In this document: one piece after another, positions 6,820 to 16,761 of the stretch
How positions within the stretch are numbered: position 1 is the stretch's first letter
Layout of the letters: each line of letters begins with the position of its first letter
Origin: an uncultured bacterium
GTDB taxonomy: Bacteria > Bacillota > Clostridia > Peptostreptococcales > Anaerovoracaceae
Reading direction: 5' to 3'
Length of the DNA: 64,000 bases
NCBI GenBank assembly: GCA_905214225.1
Contig: CAJMLL010000003.1
Location: forward strand, 31,511-95,510
Program-made: the position numbers and the translations under genes
The notes under the pieces: model-generated
Told to the model about the DNA's origin: nothing
What the model saw: only the letters and a program-made list of their open reading frames with translations
The model's database searches: none

Positions 6820-9516
6820 ATGAAGAAAAATGAGTCAACCATCAGAAAGCAGTCATTGATTGCGATTCTGATATTTGCGGTGATGCTGACGTTCAGCGTG
6901 CCGATGTCCGTGTTTGCGGATGCAAATGAAGTGAAAGGAACCGTTAACGCGATTACACTTGATAAATCGCAGAATTTGGAGAATAATGCAAGAACTTTCA
7001 ACATATTCGGAGATCATCTTAACTCGGAAAATGTCGAGATAAAAGTAATAGATGAATCAACAGAGGAAGTAGTATCAGATATAAAAGTACAATTTACAAT
7101 AAATGCGAACGGTGTACAGGCTGTAATCACATTTCCTTCCCGAACAGAAGATGCAACGTATCGGATATCTGCGAGGAGTACAGGAGAGGACAGATATGCT
7201 GAGTGCCGTTCTGATGTAATAATCAAAGGTGATCCGAATACGGCAGGTGTAAACAAGGGGGTCATTCAATCTGTAACAGCAACCCCGCCAAAGCTTTCCG
7301 CGAAGGGAGGAACTGTTCATCTTGGTCTCGCTGGAACGGATTTAAACGATGCCGATCTTCAGATCACTAGCCTTTCGTATTATGAAGGTCAGGAATCGTC
7401 ATCGAGTTATGTACAGCAGCTTACAGGATTAAACATAACAGCTGATGGTGCGGATGTGACTATCCCGGAGAATACGAAATCGAGTGTCATCGAACATAAA
7501 TTCACAGTATATGTACAGGGTAAAGAAAAGGATGCGAAAACAGTTATTGTAACGCAGGCAGCTGCAAGTGCAAAGATACCAAATACTGATTTGGCAATTA
7601 ATAATGCTGTCATCACTGGAACGAATGGAAAAATGGATACTGTTGCTGTTTCGTTTGAAAAGGAAATCCCGAAGCAGGCAGATGACTTTTTGAAGCATGT
7701 TTATATTGCTAATGGAGTTCAGGGTGATCAGGATGTTTATCGGTTAACAGATAACGACTCTTATGAAATTCAGGGGAATAACCTGGTTCTGCATCTGGGA
7801 AAGTCCTTTGACAAAGCAAACGCGACAACGAAAATATATTTCGAAGAAGGCGCGTTTACAAAAGGTAATAAAGTAAACAGCTCATTCAGCTGGACGTTGG
7901 CCAGCGGCGCAGATGTGTCAGCTATTCAGTTTGATCACGACACACTGAACTATAAAGGCGGTTTAGTTACTGCACGTTTGAAGGGGAATAATTTAGATAA
8001 GGCGAAAAATATTACCGGTAGAGTCTTTGTTGGTGAAGATACAAAACCGTCGGCAGATATTCAGGTTCAGGTTGATCAAACCGGAGCGGAACCGATTCTG
8101 ACATTCACAGTTCCTGAGAATAAGACAGACACGACACAGAGCTATTTGCTGGATATTTCTATTGACGGAACACCGGTATACGCTAATCGTGCGGTTGTCT
8201 CTGTGCTTCCTAAGGGAGTAGAGGAAGGAACACAGACACTGGGTGATGTCACAATTTCCGGCAATAACAATGAGACCGATCCTTCAAAAGACAAGATAAA
8301 CAAGGTATTCACCAAAACCATTACGGGAATGGAAACGAGTGTGAAGATTAACCTGACACTCAAGGGAACTGGGCTTGATTCAGCAAAGACAACAGTTCGT
8401 GCTTTTGATGAAAATGGAGTTCTCTGGCGTGTCAATCACGATTCACAGTGTGAAGGGACGATTCGTTTCCATGCGATTATTGGAGAGCACCACAATGGCG
8501 TAAAAGGAGAGGGTACAGTACAGACAATTGAGCTACTTCCGCCAAGCAAGCTGGGGACCAGCCATACATATCGTTTTGAAATTGCGCTTGACGGCGTACA
8601 CTTCCAGAAAGTTCCGGATGTCAAGCTCATTGTAAATAATGCAGGGATTGTCGAGGACGATGGATTTACACCTTCTGATAAGGCGGATTTCAGTAATTCG
8701 ATATTCAAGGTGCAGTATCAGGATGAAAACGGAGAAGAAATCGCAAAAGAAGATGAATATGCCGGTTATGGAGTATCTGAACTTTGCAATTACGATGTAA
8801 AGGCTAAAGAGATCAGCGGATATACAAAAGTGAGCGGGCCGACAGAAAAATTCCTGAATGAAAAATTTGTCAAAGATATTTCAACTGTCAAAGATGGAAC
8901 CAGAGTTCTGATTTATAAATATAAAAAGAACTCTGCAGTTGTTCCATCAACACCGTCGGTAAATCCGTCACCTTCGTCACCGTCTGTTCAGAAAGAGGCG
9001 ATGATTGAGCAGGCTTTTTTGAAAAAGACAACCTTGCATTATACAGGAAAATCTATCGCAGATACAATTATCGTGCTGGATAAAAATAATAATGTTGTAG
9101 ATCAGAAGAACTACGATATTACAGATGTTTCAACGAAGGTCGGGACACACACAATCACGGTTACTGGAAAAAACGGCGTCACGGGAAGTGTTCAGCTGGA
9201 ATACACCGTTCTCCCTGCAAAGGTTCTCGGATTAAATGTAAAGTCTGGAAAGAAGTTGATAAAGGTATCCTGGAAGAAACACAAAGCGCAGACAACCGGC
9301 TTCCAGATTCAGTACAGCACCTCCAAGAATATGAAAAAAGGTAAGGTGAAAACAATAAAAAATCCGGCAGCAGTAAAGCAGACCATTAAAAAACTGGCAT
9401 CAAAGAGAACTTATTATGTCAGAATCAGGGCGTATAAACGTATGAATAACGGAAAGAACATAAAGACTACCTATTACTCTGACTGGTCATCGGTAAAAGG
9501 CGTGCATGTAAAATAG
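6820..9516 (+). CDS. Large secreted multi-domain surface protein, MucBP-like domain
   Basis: 898 residues with a clear signal peptide (hydrophobic LIAILIFAVMLTFSVPMSVFA, cleavage near residue 33). The middle consists of beta-rich repeated segments of about 100-130 residues that I cannot assign to a named family. A MucBP-like stretch (IFKVQYQDENGEEI ... GYTKVSGP) lies near residues 627-710. A Pro/Ser-rich linker follows, then a C-terminal module of about 160 residues (FLKKTTLHYTGKS ... YYVRIRAYKRMNN) ending in a fibronectin III-like fold. The same module ends the next gene's product, so the two are paralogous at their C termini. There is no LPXTG. GGAGG lies four bases before the ATG. Adhesion or matrix role is inferred from domains only. 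Confidence 0.75.
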   Translation: MKKNESTIRKQSLIAILIFAVMLTFSVPMSVFADANEVKGTVNAITLDKSQNLENNARTFNIFGDHLNSENVEIKVIDESTEEVVSDIKVQFTINANGVQAVITFPSRTEDATYRISARSTGEDRYAECRSDVIIKGDPNTAGVNKGVIQSVTATPPKLSAKGGTVHLGLAGTDLNDADLQITSLSYYEGQESSSSYVQQLTGLNITADGADVTIPENTKSSVIEHKFTVYVQGKEKDAKTVIVTQAAASAKIPNTDLAINNAVITGTNGKMDTVAVSFEKEIPKQADDFLKHVYIANGVQGDQDVYRLTDNDSYEIQGNNLVLHLGKSFDKANATTKIYFEEGAFTKGNKVNSSFSWTLASGADVSAIQFDHDTLNYKGGLVTARLKGNNLDKAKNITGRVFVGEDTKPSADIQVQVDQTGAEPILTFTVPENKTDTTQSYLLDISIDGTPVYANRAVVSVLPKGVEEGTQTLGDVTISGNNNETDPSKDKINKVFTKTITGMETSVKINLTLKGTGLDSAKTTVRAFDENGVLWRVNHDSQCEGTIRFHAIIGEHHNGVKGEGTVQTIELLPPSKLGTSHTYRFEIALDGVHFQKVPDVKLIVNNAGIVEDDGFTPSDKADFSNSIFKVQYQDENGEEIAKEDEYAGYGVSELCNYDVKAKEISGYTKVSGPTEKFLNEKFVKDISTVKDGTRVLIYKYKKNSAVVPSTPSVNPSPSSPSVQKEAMIEQAFLKKTTLHYTGKSIADTIIVLDKNNNVVDQKNYDITDVSTKVGTHTITVTGKNGVTGSVQLEYTVLPAKVLGLNVKSGKKLIKVSWKKHKAQTTGFQIQYSTSKNMKKGKVKTIKNPAAVKQTIKKLASKRTYYVRIRAYKRMNNGKNIKTTYYSDWSSVKGVHVK

Positions 9517-9549
9517 CCAAACATTACAGTGTGATATCGTTTGTTTGTA

Positions 9550-9583
9550 ACTGCAGGGACTGGCATTATTCAGTTCCTGCAGT
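9550..9583 (+). terminator. Terminator after the 898-residue surface protein
   Basis: A 13-bp stem with one G-T wobble (arms 9550-9562 and 9571-9583) is followed by CTTTCTTC, 34 bp after the stop codon. Confidence 0.75.
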
Positions 9584-9699
9584 CTTTCTTCAAGCAGTGA
9601 AAAAAGCAGTATCGAAAATTTCGATTTGTGCCTGTAGTAATGATTTGACACTATTTTAACAGCTGCATTTATGAAATATGTGTGAAAAAAGGAGAGTAT

Positions 9700-12600
9700 A
9701 TGAAAAAAACTTTTGTTATTATGGTTATGGCGGCCATGATGATGACATTCAGCGTTCCTGTATTTGCAGAAGAAACACCTGCTTCTTCCGGTTCAGGGGC
9801 TTCCAGTGCATCGGAAATCAGTATGGAAGCTAAACAGAATGTACAGAATGAAAATCAATCTTGGGGGATCGAAAATGCAAACAGCACAGAGTCTTCTTCA
9901 GAGACACCTGCTTCTGATCAAGATTCAAATGTGAGCAGTGTGAGTATTGATACGGAACATTTTCCGGATGAGGAATTCCGTAATTATGTAAGTGGAAATT
10001 TTGATACGGATCATAATGGCAAACTGGATCAGGATGAACAGTATGTCGTTACAAGCGTCAATGTGAGCGGAATAACGGCGCTGCACAGCCTTCAGGGATT
10101 AAAATACTTCCCGAATCTGGAGGAGCTGGATGCGCATGCTCCGATCATTAATAATGAAGACAGCTGGAATGTCCGTTTTGGAAACATCTCTGAAGTTGAT
10201 GTCAGCAAGAATCCAAAGTTAAAGACTTTAAATCTGTCTGATACGAATGTTAAGACACTGGATTTATCGAATAACACAGAGCTTGAATCTTTGAATATTG
10301 CAGGAACTAAGATTTCCTCGATGGACTCTTTGGTTGGAATTCATAAAGACAAGATCAAAGATTTTAATCTTGCTCGCTCTGCCTGGAAGGGCATGCTGGA
10401 CGTAACAGAGTTTACTAATTTAGAAAAACTTGATACAAGTGGATTTGTCACGTATGATGATAATTACCAACCGGTTTATACGATTACTGAAATAACGGGA
10501 CTTGCCGGAAAAACTCATCTCATTTCCTTAAATATTTCTGGTGCGGGGAACGATAATTTCGATTTGACTGGATGCGATCACCTGAAGAAACTTGATCTAT
10601 CGTCAACAAAATTTAACGGTAATAACGTGAAGGGGTTTCCAGCTTCAGGTTTGGAAGAATTGAATTTAAGCGGAACTCAGATTGAAGAATTGCCAGATAT
10701 TTCCGGGCATGAGGAGACATTACAGAGTTTAAATCTGAGCGGTGATTATAATTTAGGCATTGCTCCGGATATTTCGGAATTCAAACATTTAAAAACATTA
10801 AACTTGAGCAATATGGCGCTCTCAGAATTAGGTGACTGTAAATCCGAGAGTGTAGAAAACTTAAACTTAAGTGGCAATTTGCTTAGTGGTACACTGGATC
10901 TTTCCGGATTTCCGAACTTAAAGAAGCTGAATGTAGACAATTGCATGAGCGATGAGGGTGCTTCATTAGATGAACTGACAGGATTGAAGCAGCCGCTGGA
11001 AGAATTATCTGCCAAGGAAACAAATCTGGATACTTCATCATATTTGGAACAGGGATATGCTAATGTTGAAAAGCTCAATCTCAGGGGAAGCAACATTAAT
11101 GGAACCGTTGATCTGTCCAAGGCAGCGAAATTGAAATATCTGTATTTGGATCAGTGTAATCTGAAGGGAACGTTGGATGTTTCCAACTGTCTGGAGCTTG
11201 AAGAAATTCATGTCACACAAAATGCGGATCTGACTGCGATTAAGGGGTTGGAAAACTGTCCAAACTTAAAAGATATCTATGCGTATGATACGGGAATATC
11301 GTCGATCGATCTGTCGCATAATCCGGAAATGATTCGTATCGATCTTTGTCGGACTCCGTTGAAATCAATTGATGTAACAAATATGAAGCATTTGTTTGCT
11401 CTCAATGTGGAAGATACCAATGTGACTTCCATTGATGCGACGCATAATCCGGAGTTATATGAATTGTACCTGACAAATGACAAGATCGATAGTGTGGATG
11501 TCAGTCATAATCCGGAACTTGTTCATCTGCGCCTGAGTGGTACCGGGGTAAAAAATATTGATACTTCACATAATCCGAAGCTTGCCGCTTTATACATTCA
11601 GGATACTGCGATTAAATCACTTGATTTATCCAAGAATCCAGATATGTTTGAGCTGTTTATGGATAAAACGCCAATAGAAACGATTGATTTAAGTAACTGC
11701 CGCGGGCTTCAGCATTTTAACGCGAACGATACAGCTTTGAAATCGATCAATATTAAGAAAAACAAAAAACTGGCAGATGTTCATATCAATGGAACAGATA
11801 TTACAAAACTGGATCTTTCCAATCACCCGGAAATAAGACAGATTGAGTGCAACAACACCAAAATTAAACATCTGGATCTCAGCGGAGTCCCGAAGCTCTG
11901 GAAACTGTATATCAATAATTCTTCCATTGACAATCTGAAAAATCTTGATTTGTCAGACTGCACGAATTTGGATACGCTTGAGTGTGAGAATGCTGGTATT
12001 GAAACCTTGAAAGTACCAAGTTCATTAAGCAGTTTGTACTGTGATGGTAATTCGCTCACATCTCTGGAACTTACAGGTAATGGGGCATATAGTCTGAGAC
12101 TGTCTCCACAGAATGTGAAACTGTATGCAAATGCATCGGAGAACACTGTAGAATACAGCCTGAAGGACTTGGGCCTTGATCCAGATCGAGTAACGATGAA
12201 GGATGGAAAGAATTATTCCTATGACTCGGCAAAAGGGACAATTACCTTTTCCTCGCCAGAAGATAAATCTTTTGTCTATGACTATATAACGGATACGAAA
12301 CATCCGCAGCAGAAATTAATGACGGTCAATGCGGTGATTGAGAAGAAATCGGATCCGGTTTATGTTGTTCCGAGCAAGGAAAACAAACCAACAAATCAAA
12401 AAGTAATGCAGGATACTCTGGTTTCAAAAAAAACAACACTGACATATAATGGAAAAGTGCAGAAGCCGAAGTTTATCGCACTGGATCAGGATAACAACGT
12501 CATCGAACTTAGACAGCTTGATGTTCATGCACCGAAAAGCAAGAACCCTGGTATTTATAGAATGAGTGTAACTGGGAAAAATGGGGTTTCTGGAACGGCG

Positions 12601-12930
12601 ATTCTGGAATACAGAATTATTCCGGCACCGGTAAAGCTTATCAGCGTAAAGCCATTAAAATCAAAAGTAAGGGGAATTGCCGTTACTTGGAAAAAACATC
12701 GCTTACAGACCTCGGGATTCCAGGTACAATACAGCACAGATAAGAATTTCAAGCCGGGCAGAATAAAAACAGTAACAAAGGCATCCGCTGTTAAATTAAC
12801 GTTGAAATCCCTCAAAGCCAAGAAAAAATATTATGTAAGGGTTCGCTCCTTTAAAACAGTGAAACACGGTAATGAGAGCATAAAGCTGTATTCAAAATGG
12901 ACGAAAGTAAAGCGTGTAAAAGTGAAATAG
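9700..12930 (+). CDS. Secreted leucine-rich-repeat surface protein
   Basis: 1076 residues from the ATG that follows GGAG; an in-frame GTG 18 bases earlier is less well placed. A signal peptide (FVIMVMAAMMMTFSVPVFA) is followed by a Ser/Glu-rich stretch, then FPDEEFRNYV and a calcium-loop-like DTDHNGKLDQDE (about residues 102-113). From about 115 to 800 there are some 28-30 leucine-rich repeats of 20-24 residues with LxxLxLSxTxIxxLDLSxNP patterns, as in secreted LRR proteins of gut Firmicutes. The C terminus (about 905-1076) is the same module that ends the preceding protein (SKKTTLTYNGK ... YYVRVRSFKTVKHG). No sortase motif is present. Ligand binding on the host or cell surface is the likely but unproven role. 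Confidence 0.85.
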   Translation: MKKTFVIMVMAAMMMTFSVPVFAEETPASSGSGASSASEISMEAKQNVQNENQSWGIENANSTESSSETPASDQDSNVSSVSIDTEHFPDEEFRNYVSGNFDTDHNGKLDQDEQYVVTSVNVSGITALHSLQGLKYFPNLEELDAHAPIINNEDSWNVRFGNISEVDVSKNPKLKTLNLSDTNVKTLDLSNNTELESLNIAGTKISSMDSLVGIHKDKIKDFNLARSAWKGMLDVTEFTNLEKLDTSGFVTYDDNYQPVYTITEITGLAGKTHLISLNISGAGNDNFDLTGCDHLKKLDLSSTKFNGNNVKGFPASGLEELNLSGTQIEELPDISGHEETLQSLNLSGDYNLGIAPDISEFKHLKTLNLSNMALSELGDCKSESVENLNLSGNLLSGTLDLSGFPNLKKLNVDNCMSDEGASLDELTGLKQPLEELSAKETNLDTSSYLEQGYANVEKLNLRGSNINGTVDLSKAAKLKYLYLDQCNLKGTLDVSNCLELEEIHVTQNADLTAIKGLENCPNLKDIYAYDTGISSIDLSHNPEMIRIDLCRTPLKSIDVTNMKHLFALNVEDTNVTSIDATHNPELYELYLTNDKIDSVDVSHNPELVHLRLSGTGVKNIDTSHNPKLAALYIQDTAIKSLDLSKNPDMFELFMDKTPIETIDLSNCRGLQHFNANDTALKSINIKKNKKLADVHINGTDITKLDLSNHPEIRQIECNNTKIKHLDLSGVPKLWKLYINNSSIDNLKNLDLSDCTNLDTLECENAGIETLKVPSSLSSLYCDGNSLTSLELTGNGAYSLRLSPQNVKLYANASENTVEYSLKDLGLDPDRVTMKDGKNYSYDSAKGTITFSSPEDKSFVYDYITDTKHPQQKLMTVNAVIEKKSDPVYVVPSKENKPTNQKVMQDTLVSKKTTLTYNGKVQKPKFIALDQDNNVIELRQLDVHAPKSKNPGIYRMSVTGKNGVSGTAILEYRIIPAPVKLISVKPLKSKVRGIAVTWKKHRLQTSGFQVQYSTDKNFKPGRIKTVTKASAVKLTLKSLKAKKKYYVRVRSFKTVKHGNESIKLYSKWTKVKRVKVK

Positions 12931-12996
12931 GAGAATATGGGCATGTCGTTAACGAAAAACTGCGTGCCTGTTCCTGTAAAATGAAAGGACGATGAT

Positions 12997-13968
12997 ATGA
13001 AAATACTTCGTGAACATAAACGATTGACGGCGTTGGTGTCGGTTGCCGTTGCAATCTGTGTGGTGATTGTATGTTCGGCGGTTCTGTCTCCATCAGAGGC
13101 GGGAAAGAAAAAGCCGATTAAGAAAGTAGTTCGGATTTCACCGGCTGCGCCATCAGTATCTGCTGCGGCGGGCAAGTCGATTCGCTTCAAGGCAGCGTGT
13201 CAGCCGTCTTCTGCAAAGGCGCAGTATAAGAAGCTGACGTATAAGAGCAGCAACCCGAAGGTGATTTCGATTACTTCCTCCGGATCCGCTAAAACCAAGA
13301 AGGACGGGAAGGCTGTCGTCACGGCAAGAAATACCTCTTCCGGTCTGACGGTTAAATGGAATGTTCAGGTATATTCATCCAGAACCGTGATGGATATGAT
13401 CACGTCTTCCTCTCTGTATAATGTCACCATGTCAGATTTGACGGTGAGCAGCGGCCTGCGTGGAGAACTGGCTTCTGTAGTCAAGGCATGCGGAACCGAT
13501 CAGGTGTTTAATAACCAGTCGTATGTCGTAAAGGTTGGAAAAGAGAAGTACAGGCTGACGTACAGAGATGGTAGAATTACTAATACCAGGGATGGAAAGG
13601 ATATCGGAGTATCCGATCTGAAATCGATCAAACTGGAAAAGGATCGTATCCGCTTTGGCAATACCAGGAATTTCAGAATTGTTCTTTCCATGATTGCGGA
13701 AAACGCAGACAAATATAAGAGCAAGAAAAGTTCCTATGTACATGTAAAATTTGACGGAAAACAGATTAATCTGGATCAGATTACATTCAACAGGGGACAT
13801 GTGCAGTTTAAGACGGACGGAAGCAATTACGACGCAGAGTTTGGTCAGACGGCCGAAGGAAAGACCAGACTGACCGTGCGCTATGTTTCTGGAAAAGCGC
13901 AGAAGTTCTCATCAACAGCATTTGGAAAAGCTCTGGTGCAGTGCGGCTTGTTTGCAGAAAGTAAGTAA
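12997..13968 (+). CDS. Secreted protein with N-terminal Ig-like (Big_2-type) domain
   Basis: 323 residues. A signal anchor or signal peptide (LVSVAVAICVVIVCSAVL) is followed by a bacterial Ig-like domain (about 40-125; LTYKSSNPKVISITSSGSAKTKKDGKAVV... pattern). The remaining 200 residues are basic, beta-rich and unrecognised. AAAGG lies eight bases before the ATG. It follows the LRR gene by 66 bp without an obvious terminator, so the two may be co-transcribed, and it precedes a membrane protein gene by 7 bp. The C-terminal domain could be a binding or oligomerisation module; I do not recognise a catalytic motif. Confidence 0.65.
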   Translation: MKILREHKRLTALVSVAVAICVVIVCSAVLSPSEAGKKKPIKKVVRISPAAPSVSAAAGKSIRFKAACQPSSAKAQYKKLTYKSSNPKVISITSSGSAKTKKDGKAVVTARNTSSGLTVKWNVQVYSSRTVMDMITSSSLYNVTMSDLTVSSGLRGELASVVKACGTDQVFNNQSYVVKVGKEKYRLTYRDGRITNTRDGKDIGVSDLKSIKLEKDRIRFGNTRNFRIVLSMIAENADKYKSKKSSYVHVKFDGKQINLDQITFNRGHVQFKTDGSNYDAEFGQTAEGKTRLTVRYVSGKAQKFSSTAFGKALVQCGLFAESK

Positions 13969-13975
13969 CAGTATA

Positions 13976-15502
13976 ATGAACAAAAGAGGAAATAAAAACA
14001 TATTACAGAAAGCAGCCATTACAATCTGGCTGCTTCTCTTCCTTTTTTTGTCTGCTTCAACCAGTTATGCCGGAACGATCAGTCCGTCAGAAAAAAAGCT
14101 GGTAACACAGGCTGAAGGCAAGTTCGAGTATCGGGGAACGGTCTATTACGCGTACGGAAAATCGATTGATAAACTTAAGGATTACCTTGCGCAGGATCAT
14201 TTGTCTTTGTCTGCTCCGCTTATCCGCAAGGCACACCGATATATGAGCGATCCTGTATACATCCGGATGGCTGCGGCATCGGGTTATTTGTACACGATTG
14301 GTTCACATGGTCGTGTTTATTCGGAATTCCAGAAGGACAGGCGCTTTCAGGATGAAGAGGAATTTCTCGAGTCTTCTCTGTATCAGAATCACAGGAAGGA
14401 GATCGAACAGGCACTCATGAAAATTTCTGCGCAGTCGATGAAACAGCAGATTGTACTGCGAAGCTTTTCGCTTCCGTCAGGAAAATCCGCGGTTCAGGCT
14501 CGGCATAAGGCGGCAGAGACGGAATATCAGATTCTTTCCGCTGTGAAAGTATTCTTCACAATTGTCGAATGTCTGATCCTGGGTGTATTGCTGCTGCTGA
14601 GCATGATTTTCTGGCGCGGCAGACCTGTTGGCAAAAAGAAGCTGATCAAGATAATTTCTGTGGCTCTGACGATCGGAATCGGCATCAATTGCTGTCTTGC
14701 CGGATTATTTTTTCTCCACAAGACAACACTGGGATCATATAAATTCCTGAAAGAAACGATGGAAAAGAGTACATTGACGGATGAGACGAGAAAGCTGATG
14801 AAGTCAGATATGAATAAAATCTTGATCCGAGAGGGGTTCACAGATCAAAATGCATCATCGTTTGTCTATGATCAGATCTTTGATAATGAATACCAGTATA
14901 TTTTTGTGCAGAAACTGAAAGGACAGCGTGTACAGGCGACATCCGGAGGAATAACCGAGGATGCTTTTCTGACGCTGAAACCAAGAGGGGTGAATAAGAA
15001 GATTGCTGTCTTAGAGACTGAGTATAACTTGAGGAGAGCATACCGCCACGCATTAAAACTGCAGCCCGCTGGGTTCATACATTCCCTCTGGGCTAATGTT
15101 CAAAATCGAATGGGAAGCGTCATGGTATTTGGGATGTTGATGCTCTTGTTCAGCGTTCTTGCAATGCTCAGAATTTCAAATGGATACAGCGCCATCGTCA
15201 GGAAATTTGCATGGGTATTCGGAATCGCGGGTGCGCTGACCACGATGCTGCTTATCTTACTGCAGATAAATCAAAGAACTCTTGCTGCCATGTGTGAAGT
15301 GCTGATGATGGGAGATTTTCCGCAGCTGTTTTTCCGTGGGATTCGTTACTCTCTTACCGCAGAAACTGTGATCCTGTGGGTAGCGGCACTGGTCTTGGTG
15401 ATAGCAGGTAGAAAGTTGAGAAGTCCGGGCGGTCCGGACAGAAACCCGGTGCCCGGGCGGAAAAAAACGCCCCCGTTCAACTGGAGAGCCGGAAAACCGT
15501 GA
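13976..15502 (+). CDS. Multi-pass membrane protein of unknown function
   Basis: 508 residues from the ATG seven bases after the preceding stop. The Shine-Dalgarno is weak (AGAAAG), so translation may be coupled to the upstream gene. An N-terminal signal segment (IWLLLFLFLSASTSYAG) is followed by about 165 extracellular residues, two membrane spans near 190-245, a second 130-residue soluble loop and three C-terminal spans. I recognise no family. The last 25 codons lie inside a 90-bp tandem duplication that runs past the stop, so the C-terminal residues (RSPGGPDRNPVPGRKK) are probably a recent alteration and the original stop may have been elsewhere. Confidence 0.6.
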   Translation: MNKRGNKNILQKAAITIWLLLFLFLSASTSYAGTISPSEKKLVTQAEGKFEYRGTVYYAYGKSIDKLKDYLAQDHLSLSAPLIRKAHRYMSDPVYIRMAAASGYLYTIGSHGRVYSEFQKDRRFQDEEEFLESSLYQNHRKEIEQALMKISAQSMKQQIVLRSFSLPSGKSAVQARHKAAETEYQILSAVKVFFTIVECLILGVLLLLSMIFWRGRPVGKKKLIKIISVALTIGIGINCCLAGLFFLHKTTLGSYKFLKETMEKSTLTDETRKLMKSDMNKILIREGFTDQNASSFVYDQIFDNEYQYIFVQKLKGQRVQATSGGITEDAFLTLKPRGVNKKIAVLETEYNLRRAYRHALKLQPAGFIHSLWANVQNRMGSVMVFGMLMLLFSVLAMLRISNGYSAIVRKFAWVFGIAGALTTMLLILLQINQRTLAAMCEVLMMGDFPQLFFRGIRYSLTAETVILWVAALVLVIAGRKLRSPGGPDRNPVPGRKKTPPFNWRAGKP

Positions 15503-15607
15503 CACTGGTCGGACAGAGGCGGTCCGGATAGAAACCCGGTGCCCGGACGGGGAAAAAACGCCCTCGTCCAAATGGAAAGGCGGAAAACAGGAAGTCTGTC
15601 CAGCCGA
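15428..15607. repeat. 90-bp imperfect tandem duplication across a gene end
   Basis: Unit 1 begins at 15428 and unit 2 at 15518, both opening with GGCGGTCCGGAYAGAAACCC and continuing through GTGCCCG and an AAAAAACGCCC stretch to CGGAAAAC. The units differ by scattered substitutions, so the duplication is not brand new. Unit 1 encodes the C terminus of the membrane protein; the stop codon lies near the end of unit 1. Confidence 0.85.
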
Positions 15608-15611
15608 TCTC

Positions 15612-15681
15612 AAAAAACAGGCAGCTGTGCGTGGATATCCATGAGATATTTGGTATTCACGGCGGCAGCTGCCTGTTTTTT
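15612..15681. terminator. Long-stem terminator between convergent genes
   Basis: AAAAAACAGGCAGCTG (15612-15627) is perfectly complementary to CAGCTGCCTGTTTTTT (15666-15681), with a 38-base loop. A/T tracts on both sides allow it to act for the membrane-protein gene and for the minus-strand GGGtGRT gene. Confidence 0.75.
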
Positions 15682-15756
15682 CTTTTTTCATCAATCAACC
15701 ATTAATAATAATCAACCGAATAACCAACCGCTGATTAACAATGGTCTGTTCAATGG

Positions 15757-16758
15757 CTATTTATTCATCGCCTCTTCAACCGCAACGGCGCATGCAACAG
15801 TGCATCCAACCATCGGGTTGTTTCCCATTCCGATGTAGCCCATCATTTCTACATGGGCAGGAACGGAGGAGGATCCGGCGAACTGTGCGTCGGAGTGCAT
15901 TCTTCCCATGGTATCCGTCATGCCGTAGGATGCCGGACCTGCAGCCATATTGTCCGGGTGCAGGGTGCGGCCTGTGCCGCCGCCGGATGCAACGGAGAAG
16001 TATTTCTTTCCCTGTTCGATGCATTCCTTCTTATAGGTTCCGGCAACCGGGTGCTGGAATCTGGTCGGGTTGGTGGAGTTTCCTGTGATGGAAACGTCGA
16101 CGTGCTCGTGGTGCATGATGGCTACACCTTCGCGGACGTCATCAGCGCCGTAGCAGCGTACCTGTGCGCGTTCTCCCTTGGAATACGGGATTTCCTGCAC
16201 GATGTTCAGTTCTCCTGTCTTGTAGTTGAATTTTGTCTGGACGTAGGTGAAGCCGTTGATTCTGGAAATGATCTGTGCGGCGTCTTTTCCGAGTCCATTC
16301 AGGATAACGCGGAGCGGCTCCTTACGTGCCTTGTTGGCATTGTTGACGATGCCGATGGCGCCTTCTGCTGCCGCGAAACTCTCATGGCCGGCCAGGAAGG
16401 CGAAACATTTGGTCTCGTCTCTTAAGAGCATAGCACCCAGGTTTCCGTGGCCGAGGCCGACCTTTCTGTCGTCTGCAACACTTCCCGGGATGCAGAAACT
16501 CTGCAGGCCGATGCCGATGGCTTCGGCCGCGTCAGCAGCGGTCTTTACGTTCTTTTTGATTGCGATTGCGCATCCTGCAACGTATGCCCATCCTGCATCC
16601 TCGAAACAGATCGGCTGTACGTTCTTGGCAATCTGGTATGGATCGACACCCGCGTCCTTACAGACCTTTTCTGCCTCTTCCAGTGACGCGATGCCGTATT
16701 CCTTCAATACGCCGTTGATTTTATCGATGCGGCGCTCATAGCTTTCAAATAATGCCAT
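15757..16758 (-). CDS. GGGtGRT protein
   Basis: 333 residues, the normal length of this widespread family in anaerobes, named for its signature seen here as SGGGTGRTLHP (about residues 258-268). Other conserved-looking stretches are GHGNLGAMLLRDETKCFAFL and VDVSITGNSTNPTR. AGGAG lies six bases before the ATG. It starts 3 bp after the stop of a NifU-like scaffold gene, the usual partner of this family in Clostridia, so the two form an operon. The biochemical role is not established to my knowledge; the pairing suggests Fe-S or sulfur metabolism. Cytosolic, with no signal peptide or membrane segment. Confidence 0.85.
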   Translation of the reverse strand: MALFESYERRIDKINGVLKEYGIASLEEAEKVCKDAGVDPYQIAKNVQPICFEDAGWAYVAGCAIAIKKNVKTAADAAEAIGIGLQSFCIPGSVADDRKVGLGHGNLGAMLLRDETKCFAFLAGHESFAAAEGAIGIVNNANKARKEPLRVILNGLGKDAAQIISRINGFTYVQTKFNYKTGELNIVQEIPYSKGERAQVRCYGADDVREGVAIMHHEHVDVSITGNSTNPTRFQHPVAGTYKKECIEQGKKYFSVASGGGTGRTLHPDNMAAGPASYGMTDTMGRMHSDAQFAGSSSVPAHVEMMGYIGMGNNPMVGCTVACAVAVEEAMNK

Positions 16759-16761
16759 GTG

